Shown here: positions 24,619 to 33,444 of the stretch, piece by piece
How the letters are laid out: each line of letters opens with the position of its first letter
Position numbering within the stretch: position 1 is the stretch's first letter
Assembly (NCBI GenBank): GCA_964415195.1
Contig: CAYPYD010000004.1
Coordinates: 1-64,000 of the forward strand
Source: WTXA01 sp964415195
GTDB taxonomy: Bacteria > Bacillota > TC1
DNA: 64,000 bases
Direction: 5' to 3'
Position numbers and translations under genes: made by a program
Notes under the pieces: generated by a model
The model's input: the letters and a program-made list of their open reading frames with translations, nothing else
Databases searched by the model: none
Told to the model about the DNA's origin: nothing

Positions 24619-26046
24619 ATGAATTCAAATTATGAATATTTGCCATCTGATACAATAATGGAATGGCAAAGTATTATTGATCTAGTCACAAGATTATCAA
24701 ATTCGCGTGTCGGGCTAATTATGCGTGTTAACTTAAGTGAGATTGAAGTCTTTGTTGCAAGTGAAAAAGAAGGTAATCCTTATAAAAAAGGTGAAAAGGA
24801 ACAGCTTCATGGTTCTGGTCTATATTGTGAAAAAGTCATAAAAACAAAGAGTGAACTTCTGGTTTCTAACGCCTTGAATTCAGAAGAATGGAATCATAAC
24901 CCAGATCTTAAATATAATTTTATCGCATATCTTGGGTTACCAATTCGTAATCCGGACGGCAGTATTTTTGGCACAATATGTTTACTTGATGATAAAGAAA
25001 ATAGTTATTCTAAAGATTTGATAGAATTAATGACGAAGATGCGAAATATTATAGAAAGCCGCCTCAGGCTTGAATTTCTTTTGAATCAAAATGACGAACA
25101 ATTAAAGATTATAAATAGAAACAAGCTTAAAGTTGACGAGGCTTATGATGAACTTACAAAGAGTGAAAAGCTTTATAAACTTATAACCGACAACATTTCA
25201 GATGTAATTTGGGTCTATAATATTAATAAAAAAATTTTTGAATATATAAGCCCTTCCATAGAACAATTAAGAGGCTTCTCTGTAGAAGAAGCTATGGCTG
25301 AAAAAATTGAAGATGCGTTGACGCCATCTTCTGTTCAATTTGTGATGGAAAAGCTAACAAAGAATGTACCTTTATTTATAAATGATCCACATATGGTACA
25401 AAGCATGAGAGGTGAAGTTCAACAGCCATGTAAGGATGGTAAGTTGATATGGGTAGAAGTAACACTAAGATTAAGTTATAATGCCAACCAGGAAATAGAA
25501 ATTATTGGTGTTAGCCGAAATATAGAAAAACGCAAAAGTACAGAGAAAGAGAATATATTTCTTAGTACTCATGATCATCTAACAGGATGCTATAATAGAT
25601 CATATTTTGAAAAAAGAGCATTAGAGGAGCTTGAAAGAGCTAATAGGTATAGTAAGTCTCTCTCTTTTTTAATGTTTGATCTTGATTTTTTTAAAAAAAT
25701 TAATGATACACATGGGCACATGGTTGGTGATGAAGTTTTGAAAAGTATTGTTGAGACAGTAGTCTTTAATTTACGTAGTAGTGATATTTTTGCCAGGTTT
25801 GGAGGAGAAGAATTTATTATACTTGCCCCTGAAACAACACTTGAAGGAGCAGTCAATATAGCAGAAAAAATTCGCTCAGCAATTGAAAATACCATTCAGC
25901 CGATGAATGAGAAAGTAACAGTTAGTATTGGTGTTATAGAATGTAAAGAAAATGAATATTTGGATGATGTATACAAAAGAGTTGACCAACAGCTCTATCT
26001 TGCTAAAAATTCGGGAAGAAACTGTGTTGTAGCTGATAGAAAGTGA
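24619..26046 (+). CDS. GAF-PAS-GGDEF diguanylate cyclase
   Basis: A 475-residue soluble cyclase that would make c-di-GMP. A GAF domain covers about residues 14-150 (IAYLGLPIRNPDGSIFGTICLLDD near its end), a PAS domain about 180-305, and a GGDEF domain about 310-475. The active loop is GGEEF, with catalytic support from HDHLTGCYNR and DLDFFKKINDTHGHMVGDEVL. RSSD lies exactly five residues before GGEEF, forming a product-inhibition I-site. No membrane segment; it senses a cytoplasmic cue. GAAAGGTGATTTGTG precedes ATG. It may oppose the HD-GYP protein at 2355. Confidence 0.92.
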   Translation: MNSNYEYLPSDTIMEWQSIIDLVTRLSNSRVGLIMRVNLSEIEVFVASEKEGNPYKKGEKEQLHGSGLYCEKVIKTKSELLVSNALNSEEWNHNPDLKYNFIAYLGLPIRNPDGSIFGTICLLDDKENSYSKDLIELMTKMRNIIESRLRLEFLLNQNDEQLKIINRNKLKVDEAYDELTKSEKLYKLITDNISDVIWVYNINKKIFEYISPSIEQLRGFSVEEAMAEKIEDALTPSSVQFVMEKLTKNVPLFINDPHMVQSMRGEVQQPCKDGKLIWVEVTLRLSYNANQEIEIIGVSRNIEKRKSTEKENIFLSTHDHLTGCYNRSYFEKRALEELERANRYSKSLSFLMFDLDFFKKINDTHGHMVGDEVLKSIVETVVFNLRSSDIFARFGGEEFIILAPETTLEGAVNIAEKIRSAIENTIQPMNEKVTVSIGVIECKENEYLDDVYKRVDQQLYLAKNSGRNCVVADRK

Positions 26047-26080
26047 TAATCTAGGATTTCGCTTAGCTAAAAGGAGAAAT

Positions 26081-26151
26081 CTTAAGGAAAAATTAATCAT
26101 CTTTCCTTAAGAAAAAATGATGTCTCTTTAGAATGAAATATGTTAACATAT
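26081..26151. repeat. Inverted repeat and a perfect 14-base palindrome before the NTF2/SDR operon
   Basis: CTTAAGGAAA/TTTCCTTAAG (26081-26090 and 26102-26111) is a 10-bp perfect stem without a T tract on the plus strand, so it is not a standard terminator for the cyclase gene. ATATGTTAACATAT (26138-26151) is a perfect palindrome about 50 bases before the next start and a plausible operator. Confidence 0.5.
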
Positions 26152-26198
26152 CAGTAATAGGCAATGAATTTTATAAATAATATGGATGGAGGGTTTTC

Positions 26199-26624
26199 AT
26201 GGAAATTGAAGAAATTAAAGAATATTGGTCAAAAACCTATAGTGCAGAAGGGAAACCGGACTGGTCCCATATATTCCCCTTTTATAGTGAAAATATTATC
26301 TTTCATGATTCAATCCAAACAATAGAAGGTAAAGTTAAGTTTGTTGAAATGTGTAATCGCCTATCGAAACGTTGTAAAAGTTTAAATATGGATATCTATC
26401 ATATTGTCAAAACTGACAATGTTTTGATGATGGATTGGAAGATGACCATGGCCTTCAGATTTTTCCCTTCAAGTCCTATATATGGAGCTTCGAGACTGAC
26501 ATTTGATAATGATGGCTTAATAATTGAGCAAAGAGACTACTATGACCTTTGGGGCGATATTTATGATGGAATCCCAATTTTTAGAAGATTCTATAGATGG
26601 TTTATGAGAGTATTTTTTGGATAA
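26199..26624 (+). CDS. SnoaL/NTF2-like protein
   Basis: A 141-residue NTF2-fold protein: WSKTYSAEGKPDWSHIFPFYSENIIFHDSIQTIEGKVKFVEM begins the cone-shaped fold, and ASRLTFDNDGLIIEQRDYYDLWGDIYDG ends it, matching the nuclear transport factor 2 family proteins that accompany short-chain dehydrogenases. A ligand-binding or isomerase role is possible. GGATGGAGGG precedes ATG. The SDR gene follows after ten bases and the CrtI-like gene immediately after that. Confidence 0.85.
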   Translation: MEIEEIKEYWSKTYSAEGKPDWSHIFPFYSENIIFHDSIQTIEGKVKFVEMCNRLSKRCKSLNMDIYHIVKTDNVLMMDWKMTMAFRFFPSSPIYGASRLTFDNDGLIIEQRDYYDLWGDIYDGIPIFRRFYRWFMRVFFG

Positions 26625-26634
26625 GGAGATATAA

Positions 26635-27567
26635 ATGATGTTTGAATTACCAGAGCAATTGATTTTCATGAAAAATGATAAAGCAATTCAAAAACACAGT
26701 AATGAACCTATGAATGGAAAACTTTGTATAATCTCTGGGGCTACATCTGGGGTTGGTTATGAAGCTGTTAAAAGCCTGGCTGCAGGTGGAGCTGATATAG
26801 TTATGGTTGTAAGAAATGAAAACAAAGCTAGAACCGTCAAAGAAGTGATAGAAAAAAAATATTCAGTCAAAGTAGACTATTTTATTGCTGATTTTTCAGA
26901 TTTAAAACAAGTCGAGAATGCTGCTATTGGTATATTAAACAAGTATCCGAAAATCGATATTTTAATTAACAGTGCAGGTATCCATTCAACAAAAAGAAAG
27001 TTGAACAAGGATGGAATTGAAATGGTTTTTTGTGTCAATCACTTAGCACCATTTCTATTAACTAACCTTCTATTGAATAGGATGGTGAAATCTGCCCCTT
27101 CAAGAATTATACAAGTTAATTCAGAGGGACATAGATTTAATGGACTAAAGGTTGATGATATAAATTGGGCAAAGCGCTTTTATACTGGCCTAAGAAGCTA
27201 TGGGGCTTCTAAGACAGCCCAATTATTAACTGTCTGGCAATTGGCAAAAGAACTAGAAGGCACTGGAGTTACAATTAATGCTATGCATCCTGGTGGAGTG
27301 AGAACAAATATAGGTAATGACAATGGTAAGCTTTATCGTTGGGTTTTGCATAATGTTACCTGGCATTTTCTAAAAGATCCAAAAATATCAGGGAATGCCT
27401 TATACTATTTAGCTTCAGCCAGTGAGTTAAGTAATGTTAATGGTAAATTCTATAATCTAACAACATTAGAAAAACCGGCTGAACATGCCTTGGATAAAGA
27501 AAATCAGAAGAAAATCTGGGATCTTAGTTTGAGGATGACAGGGCTAGAAAAGAAGGATGATGAATAA
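26635..27567 (+). CDS. Short-chain dehydrogenase/reductase, retinol dehydrogenase-like
   Basis: A 310-residue classical-type SDR. The cofactor motif is ISGATSGVGYEAV (about 33-45); VVRNENKAR downstream suggests NADP preference. NSAG follows, then the catalytic Ser in QVNSEGH, and YGASK with the catalytic Tyr and Lys. The layout resembles long retinol dehydrogenase/WWOX-like enzymes that reduce or oxidise lipid or polyene carbonyls. It lies between the NTF2-like and CrtI-like genes, with the next ATG directly after its TAA, so all three probably act on one hydrophobic substrate. Confidence 0.9.
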   Translation: MMFELPEQLIFMKNDKAIQKHSNEPMNGKLCIISGATSGVGYEAVKSLAAGGADIVMVVRNENKARTVKEVIEKKYSVKVDYFIADFSDLKQVENAAIGILNKYPKIDILINSAGIHSTKRKLNKDGIEMVFCVNHLAPFLLTNLLLNRMVKSAPSRIIQVNSEGHRFNGLKVDDINWAKRFYTGLRSYGASKTAQLLTVWQLAKELEGTGVTINAMHPGGVRTNIGNDNGKLYRWVLHNVTWHFLKDPKISGNALYYLASASELSNVNGKFYNLTTLEKPAEHALDKENQKKIWDLSLRMTGLEKKDDE

Positions 27568-29163
27568 ATGAGATACGATGCAATAATTGTTGGTGGTGGT
27601 ATCGCTGGCTTGACTAGTGCAGCATTTCTTACTAGAAACGGATACAAGGTAATGCTTTGTGAAAAAGAGAATCATGTGGGTGGACTAGTTAGTTCATTTA
27701 ATTATGACGGTTTTTTATTTGATGCTGGAGTTAGAGGAATTGTTGATTCAGGAATAGTCAAACCAATGCTAAAACAACTTGATATTGATGTTGAGTTTAT
27801 TAAAAGCATAGTAACTATTGGTATCGAAAATGAATTCATTAGAGTTGAAACTATTGATAGTTTAAACGATTATCGAGAGATGCTAGTAAAGCTTTATCCT
27901 GATAATGAAGGTGATATAGATCATATACTTCATGAAATAAGAAAAGTCATGGATTACATGGATATTCTCTACGGAATTGAAAATCCTTTATTCAAGGATT
28001 TAAAAAATGATAAGGAATATATTTTTAAAACTTTGTTTCCTTGGTTATTTAAATTTCTGGCAAAATCAGGAAAGATTAAAAATTTCAAAGCCCCTGTTTA
28101 TGAGTATTTAAGCAAGTTAACTGATAATCAATCATTAATTGATATCATTAGTCAGCATTTCTTTCAAGAAACGCCTGCTTCTTTTGCTCTAAGTTATTTT
28201 AGTCTTTATTTAGATTATGAATATCCAGTTAAAGGGACCTATGATTTAGTAACTAAAATTGAAGAATATATAAAAGGATCTGGTGGCACAATCAAAACCA
28301 ATACACTTATTAAAACAATTGATTATGCTAAAAAATCAATCCTTGATCAAAATAATCAAGAATATGAATATGATCAATTGATTTGGGCAGCTGACTATAA
28401 TCAGCTATATAAGGCAATTGATATGGAAACGATTAATGATGTAAAAGTTAAACAGGCAATTGAGGAACAAAAAAATCTTCTGATTGGTAAAAGAGGAGGA
28501 GATTCAATTTATTCCCTTTTCTTAGCTGTTGATTTAGACAAAGAATATTTCAGGACAAGATCTAGTGGACACATGTTTTATACTCCTAATAAATTGGGAC
28601 AGTCAAAAGTATTTGATAATTTAAAAATGGTAAGTAAGTCATCTGATAAACAGGAAATTATCAATTGGATGAATGACTATCTAGAGTATACTACTTACGA
28701 AATAGCTATTCCGTCACTACGAAATGAAGAACTTGCCCCTCAAGGTAAAACAGGGTTAGTTGTTAGTGTCTTAATGGATTATGATTTTATCAGTAATATT
28801 AAAAATTTAGGCTTTTATAAGGAATTCAAGGCTTTCAGTGAAGAGAAGATGATTGCTGTTTTAGATAAGAGTATTTATGGAGATTTAGGTAAAAACATAA
28901 TTCATCGCTTTAGTTCTTCACCTCTTACTATTGAAAGATTAAGTGGTAATCATGAGGGTGGTATAACCGGTTGGACTTTTACTAATGATGCTATTCCGGC
29001 TATATCCAAGATGACTGCGGTTGCTAGTACCTATAAGACTCCTATGCCTAATATATTACAAGCTGGTCAGTGGACTTTTAGTCCATCTGGATTACCAATT
29101 AGTATCTTAACTGGCAAGATTGCTGCTGATAAGGCAGGTAAGAATATTAAGAGAGGTAAGTAA
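27568..29163 (+). CDS. CrtI/phytoene desaturase-like FAD oxidoreductase
   Basis: A 531-residue flavoprotein of the phytoene desaturase/CrtI superfamily. AIIVGGGIAGLTSAAFLTRNGYKVMLCEKENHVGG (first 40 residues) is the FAD motif with its conserved end, KGTYDLVTKIEEYIKGSGG near 222-240 is the second typical block, and the C-terminal AGQWTFSPSGLPISILTGKIAADKA closes the FAD site. Related proteins desaturate or oxidise carotenoid and other polyenes, or saturate retinol. No phytoene synthase is nearby, so the substrate is unknown. It begins at the SDR stop codon. Confidence 0.85.
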   Translation: MRYDAIIVGGGIAGLTSAAFLTRNGYKVMLCEKENHVGGLVSSFNYDGFLFDAGVRGIVDSGIVKPMLKQLDIDVEFIKSIVTIGIENEFIRVETIDSLNDYREMLVKLYPDNEGDIDHILHEIRKVMDYMDILYGIENPLFKDLKNDKEYIFKTLFPWLFKFLAKSGKIKNFKAPVYEYLSKLTDNQSLIDIISQHFFQETPASFALSYFSLYLDYEYPVKGTYDLVTKIEEYIKGSGGTIKTNTLIKTIDYAKKSILDQNNQEYEYDQLIWAADYNQLYKAIDMETINDVKVKQAIEEQKNLLIGKRGGDSIYSLFLAVDLDKEYFRTRSSGHMFYTPNKLGQSKVFDNLKMVSKSSDKQEIINWMNDYLEYTTYEIAIPSLRNEELAPQGKTGLVVSVLMDYDFISNIKNLGFYKEFKAFSEEKMIAVLDKSIYGDLGKNIIHRFSSSPLTIERLSGNHEGGITGWTFTNDAIPAISKMTAVASTYKTPMPNILQAGQWTFSPSGLPISILTGKIAADKAGKNIKRGK

Positions 29164-29168
29164 TTACA

Positions 29169-29339
29169 ATGCAAGAAAGTATGGTAATTAATGAACAAAT
29201 TTTAGAAGATAAAAGAATAGATGAAGCGATAGCACAAGCTGAAGCTCAGTATGAGAGTGGTGCGAAGTTATTAAATGCAAAAGAGGTGCTTTCTTCTTTA
29301 AGAATGAAGCATTTTAAGTTAAGTAATGATGAGGAGTAA
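29169..29339 (+). CDS. Small antitoxin-like protein (56 residues)
   Basis: A short gene starting MQESMVINEQ and ending KLSNDEE. The middle (AIAQAEAQYESGAKLLNAKEVLSSLRMKHF) resembles the C-terminal part of RelB/ParD-type antitoxins (A-x-x-E-x-G-x-x-x-x-A-x-E-V-x-x-x-L). It has a moderate ribosome site (AGAGAGGTAAG). Its stop lies three bases before the next small gene. No RelE/ParE toxin follows, so it is an orphan, a remnant, or an unrelated helical protein. Confidence 0.55.
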   Translation: MQESMVINEQILEDKRIDEAIAQAEAQYESGAKLLNAKEVLSSLRMKHFKLSNDEE

Positions 29340-29342
29340 AAA

Positions 29343-29537
29343 ATGGAATACAAAGATTTTCTAAATAAATTATCAAATCCAGCAAGGGAAGCACTAGAAG
29401 ATGAGGGGATTGATAGTTTTGAGAAATTGGCAAAACTAAGCAAGAAAGAACTACTTGCAAAACATGGAATAGGCAGGACGACATTACCATTAGTTAATGA
29501 ATACTTAAATAAAAAAGGATTGAAATTAAGAGACTAG
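29343..29537 (+). CDS. Small helix-hairpin-helix protein resembling RNA polymerase alpha C-terminal domain
   Basis: A 64-residue protein: FLNKLSNPAREALEDEGIDSFEKLAKLSKKELLAKHGIGRTTLPLVNEYLNKKGL. The LS-PAR-AL-GI-SF-LA-LS-EL--HGIG---LP pattern is that of the alpha-CTD of RNA polymerase (LS-R--NAL---GI-T---L---S--EL----N-G--SL-EI) and related helix-hairpin-helix domains that bind DNA. It could bind DNA or polymerase partners; this is inference. AGTAAAAA precedes it, and it is followed by the proton ATPase gene after 26 bases. Confidence 0.75.
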   Translation: MEYKDFLNKLSNPAREALEDEGIDSFEKLAKLSKKELLAKHGIGRTTLPLVNEYLNKKGLKLRD

Positions 29538-29563
29538 TTGAGTTATAAAGGAGGCTGGAGACA

Positions 29564-31996
29564 TTGAAAAACTATGAAACAAAAAGCACTTCTTTATATA
29601 AAGAGATGACATTAGAAGAAATATATGAATATCTAGAGACTACAAAAGATGGTCTATCATCGGAAGAAGCAAGAAAAAGAATAAACATTTTTGGAACCAA
29701 CGACATCAAAGAAGCTAAAAGAAATAAATTTCTCGATTTCGTTAAACGTTATTGGGGACCTATGCCCTGGATGCTTGAATTTGCTATAGTGTTAACAATA
29801 ATTTTAAGTCACTATACTGAAAGCATAATAATATTCGTGCTCTTAACTATTAATGCAGTTATCGGATATTTTCAATCCCAAAACTCACAAAAAGCAGTAG
29901 AATTACTTAAAAAAAATTTAGAAATAAAAGCAAAAGTATTTCGTGATGGTAAATTAATTCAAATAGAAGCTAAAGAAATTGTCCCAGGAGATATTATCAG
30001 CATAATACGTGGTGATCTTATTCCTGCAGACATTAAAATTATAGAAGGTGAAATATCAATAGATGAATCAACTCTAACTGGAGAATCCTTACCTAAGGAT
30101 ATTCACGATGGAGATATCATCTATTCAAGTTCTATTGTGAAGCTAGGAGAAGCAAAAGGCATAGTAGTAAATACTGGTTCCAACACCTATTTTGGTAAGA
30201 CTGTTGAATTAGTAAAGATTGCCAAACCTAAATCAAAGCAGGTTGAATTGATGCTTAATATTGTCAAATACATGATGTATCTTGGAATATTAGCATCAAT
30301 TTTAGTTTCGATATACGGAATATATTTAGGCAAGGATATTCTATTTATATTATCATTTGTTGTTATTTTCCTAATTGGTGCTATACCAGTTGCCTTACCA
30401 GCGGTCTTGACTATAGTTCAAGCAGTAGGCGCTGTTGAACTATCAAAAAAAGGTGTACTGGTAACAAGGCTTGATTCAATAGAAGATGGTGCATCACTAG
30501 ATATATTTTGTTTTGATAAAACTGGTACAATAACACAAAATAATTTAACTGTTGTAGATAGTGTGGTTATTGGTGACTACACTAAAGATGATGTTATAAA
30601 AATGGCAGCCCTAGCTTCAGCAGAAGATAGTATGGATGCAATAGATCTTTCAATAATTAATTATGCAAAAAAAGAAAAAATTGATTTATCAAATTATGAA
30701 AAGGTTTCATATGATCACTTTAATCCAGAAAGCAAGAAGACACAAGCTGTTGTAAAAATTGATGGTAAAAGCATAAAGATTATTAAAGGTGCAGCTCATA
30801 CAATTATGGAATTATGTGATAAAATTAACGAAAAAAAGCTGACTCAGTCAATGAATTCAATAAAGGAATTTTCAGAAAAAGGTTCAAGAACCATTGCTAT
30901 AGCTGTAGCAGATGACAATGTTTCAGGTAAATATGATCTTGTTGGTTTTATTGCTATTGCCGATCCCCCTAGGGAGGATTCGAAGAGTATGATTGGAGAA
31001 ATTAGAAGTCTTGGTATAAAATGTCTTATGTTAACAGGGGACAGTCAAGCTATTGCTAAAGAAATTGCAGTTCAAGTCGGTATTGGTAGTCATATTTTTC
31101 GTATGGTTGATCTTGAAGGCTTAGATCATCAGGAACAATTAAAACTTATTGAAGAAAGTGATGGATTTGCAGAAGTTTATCCTGAGGATAAATATAATAT
31201 TGTTAAATTATTACAGGAAAATGGTCATGTAGTTGGAATGACAGGAGATGGTGTAAACGATTCTCCAGCTTTAAAACAAGCAGATCTTGGAACAGCTGTC
31301 AGTGATGCTACAGATGTAGCAAGAGCTTCAGCAAGTATTGTTTTGACTGAACCTGGGCTGAGAGAAATTGTTGATACGGTCAAAATAAGTAGAAAAACAT
31401 ATCAGAGAATGCTAACTTGGGTTATAAATAAGATAACCAAGGTCGTTGAGGTTGTTGTCTTGTTTTCTGTGGGATTCTTATGGACTAAGAATATCGTTAT
31501 TTCTTTATTAGGTATGTCTCTTTTGGTATTTGCCAATGATTTTGTGACTATGTCAATTGCTACCGATAATGTAGAAGCAACTGGTTCTCCTAATATTTGG
31601 GATATGAGAAACCTTATTAAAGCATCGGTTCTCTTAGGGGTTTTCTTTGCTTTAGTTGATTTGATAATAATCTATATAGGTCTAAACTATTTCAGTTTGG
31701 ATTTTAATAGGATTCAGACTTTGGTGATGTTATCTTTGGTGTTTAATACTCAGTTTAGAATTCTGATGGTGAGAGAAAGAGGCCATTTTTGGTCTTCTAT
31801 ACCTAATATGTATTTACTGGGTATAAATATTTTGGCAATTATTGTCTTCATTTTTGTTGGTAGTCTGGGTATTTTTGTCCCACCTCTTACTTTAAGTCAA
31901 GTCTTGATTACCTTAGGTATAACTTTTGTCTTGATGATAATTCTAGATTTTATTAAATACTATATTTTCAGATGGTTTAAAATAGGCTCTGTATAG
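29564..31996 (+). CDS. P3A-type plasma-membrane proton-efflux ATPase
   Basis: An 810-residue P-type ATPase. An N-terminal cation-ATPase domain (EMTLEEIYEYLETTKDGLSSEEARKRINIFGTN) is followed by LTGES at 171-175, PVALP at 275-279 and the phosphorylation motif DKTGT (Asp318) within FDKTGTITQN. KGAAHTI, DPPRED and TGDGVNDSPALKQADLGTAVSDATDVARASASIVL follow. The short loops and VVIFLIGAIPVALPAVLTIVQAVGA place it in the H+-ATPase group (P3A) known from fungi, plants, some archaea and anaerobes. It would pump protons outward at the expense of ATP. TTG start, with AAGGAGG upstream. Confidence 0.93.
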   Translation: MKNYETKSTSLYKEMTLEEIYEYLETTKDGLSSEEARKRINIFGTNDIKEAKRNKFLDFVKRYWGPMPWMLEFAIVLTIILSHYTESIIIFVLLTINAVIGYFQSQNSQKAVELLKKNLEIKAKVFRDGKLIQIEAKEIVPGDIISIIRGDLIPADIKIIEGEISIDESTLTGESLPKDIHDGDIIYSSSIVKLGEAKGIVVNTGSNTYFGKTVELVKIAKPKSKQVELMLNIVKYMMYLGILASILVSIYGIYLGKDILFILSFVVIFLIGAIPVALPAVLTIVQAVGAVELSKKGVLVTRLDSIEDGASLDIFCFDKTGTITQNNLTVVDSVVIGDYTKDDVIKMAALASAEDSMDAIDLSIINYAKKEKIDLSNYEKVSYDHFNPESKKTQAVVKIDGKSIKIIKGAAHTIMELCDKINEKKLTQSMNSIKEFSEKGSRTIAIAVADDNVSGKYDLVGFIAIADPPREDSKSMIGEIRSLGIKCLMLTGDSQAIAKEIAVQVGIGSHIFRMVDLEGLDHQEQLKLIEESDGFAEVYPEDKYNIVKLLQENGHVVGMTGDGVNDSPALKQADLGTAVSDATDVARASASIVLTEPGLREIVDTVKISRKTYQRMLTWVINKITKVVEVVVLFSVGFLWTKNIVISLLGMSLLVFANDFVTMSIATDNVEATGSPNIWDMRNLIKASVLLGVFFALVDLIIIYIGLNYFSLDFNRIQTLVMLSLVFNTQFRILMVRERGHFWSSIPNMYLLGINILAIIVFIFVGSLGIFVPPLTLSQVLITLGITFVLMIILDFIKYYIFRWFKIGSV

Positions 31997-32016
31997 TTGA
32001 TATAGGTGGTGATATT

Positions 32017-32724
32017 ATGGGGATTTGGAATCCTTGGAGAGGTTGTCATAAATATAGCGAGGGTTGTAAGTATTGCTACATTCATAAAGGTGATGCCAAA
32101 AGAAATGTGGATACAAATATAATACGGGTTACTGAGAACTTCAATGCACCCATAGCAAGGAAGAAGAATGGTGAATACCGGATAAAGTCAGGTGAGACTA
32201 TTTATTTGTGTTTTGCGTCCGATTTCCTTATTGAAGAGGCTGATATCTGGAGACATGACTGTTGGAAGATGATTAAGGAAAGATCTGATTTACACTTCAT
32301 TTTCCTAACTAAGAGAATAGATAGATTTATGATTGCCATTCCAGATGACTGGTTTGAAGGCTATGAGAATGTAACTGTAGGTTGTACTATTGAAAACCAA
32401 GAAACAGCCGACTATAGATTGGAGATTTTTTCAAAACTCCCTATTAAACACAAAAATATTATTTGCCAACCTTTGATTGAAAGTATTAATATTGAAAAAT
32501 ATCTAGATAGTATAGAGTTGGTTGTTGTAGGTGGAGAGTCTGATATTAATGCTAGACCATTAAACTATGATTGGGTCTTAGCTATCAGGGAACAGTGTAT
32601 TAAAAGAGATGTTCGTTTTGAGTTTAGACAATGCGGGACTCATTTTATAAAGGATGGGAAACAATATAGACTAAATGTCAAACAACTTTGTAGCCAGGCA
32701 AGGAAGGCCAATATCGATTGTTGA
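32017..32724 (+). CDS. DUF5131 (phage Gp37/Gp68) family protein
   Basis: A 235-residue protein. WNPWRGCHKYSEGCKYCYIHKGDAKR, the C-x6-C-x2-C pattern near the N-terminus, is characteristic of Gp37/Gp68 proteins and resembles the cluster motif of radical SAM enzymes. IIRVTENFNAPIARK, VTVGCTIENQETADYR and VVVGGESDINARPLNYDWVLAIREQC are also typical. The family occurs in phages and bacteria; a radical SAM-like nucleic-acid role is proposed, not shown. Length is slightly short but complete. AGGTGGTGAT precedes ATG. Confidence 0.88.
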   Translation: MGIWNPWRGCHKYSEGCKYCYIHKGDAKRNVDTNIIRVTENFNAPIARKKNGEYRIKSGETIYLCFASDFLIEEADIWRHDCWKMIKERSDLHFIFLTKRIDRFMIAIPDDWFEGYENVTVGCTIENQETADYRLEIFSKLPIKHKNIICQPLIESINIEKYLDSIELVVVGGESDINARPLNYDWVLAIREQCIKRDVRFEFRQCGTHFIKDGKQYRLNVKQLCSQARKANIDC

Positions 32725-32746
32725 TTGATTAGGAGGTAATGATAGT

Positions 32747-33283
32747 ATGAAAAAAGTTGTATTGTATATTGCTATGAGTCTAGATGGATATATTGCTGAT
32801 AAGAATGGTGGAGTATCCTGGCTAGTTGGTGAGGATAGGGATATTCAAACTAGTAGTTATGATGAATTCATCAAGTCGGTTGATACTATAATAATGGGCT
32901 ATAAATCATATAATCAGATAACAACAGAACTTTCTCCTGGTAATTGGGTTTATGAGGGTATGATGACTTATGTAATGACAAATAGGAACATGAATTCACG
33001 TAAAGGGATTGAATTTACTAATGAGAGTGTTATAGATTTGATAAGTAGAATTAGAGCCAATTCATCAAATAGTAGTAAGAATATTTGGCTTTGTGGTGGG
33101 GCTGATGTTGTTCATCAGTTTATGGAAAAGGATCTTATTGACAGGTATCACATAACAATTATTCCAACTATTCTTGGAGCTGGGATTAGATTGTTTAAGA
33201 AACTTGAAGAGCCTCTTTTGTTGAAGCATATTTCTAATGAATCAATCAATGGTATGGTTGATGTTGTTTATGATAGAAGATAA
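32747..33283 (+). CDS. Dihydrofolate reductase family protein (RibD C-terminal type)
   Basis: A 178-residue DHFR-fold protein. VVLYIAMSLDGYIADKNGGVSWL is the diagnostic N-terminus, with DTIIMGYKSYNQI, IWLCGGADVVHQFMEKDLIDRYHITIIPTILGAGIRLF. This is the RibD-C/YwjB-like branch, which uses NADPH but often has no proven folate activity. AGGAGGTAATGATAG precedes the start. It follows DUF5131 after 22 bases and ends in a terminator. Confidence 0.9.
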   Translation: MKKVVLYIAMSLDGYIADKNGGVSWLVGEDRDIQTSSYDEFIKSVDTIIMGYKSYNQITTELSPGNWVYEGMMTYVMTNRNMNSRKGIEFTNESVIDLISRIRANSSNSSKNIWLCGGADVVHQFMEKDLIDRYHITIIPTILGAGIRLFKKLEEPLLLKHISNESINGMVDVVYDRR

Positions 33284-33315
33284 TGTTATTAAATTGAATA
33301 GTAATTTTAAAATTT

Positions 33316-33366
33316 GACTTTCATGCACATATATTGATGAATGTTGTGTATGAAAGTCTTTTTATT
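33316..33366 (+). terminator. Hairpin terminator
   Basis: GACTTTCATGCACA/TGTGTATGAAAGTC stem (one mismatch) followed by TTTTTATTTT, after the DHFR-like gene. Confidence 0.8.
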
Positions 33367-33444
33367 TTATATCTATAAATATTTACAAATATACTTAAAT
33401 AGAATATAATATAAGTATATTTGTATTATATAGAGGTGAAAAAC

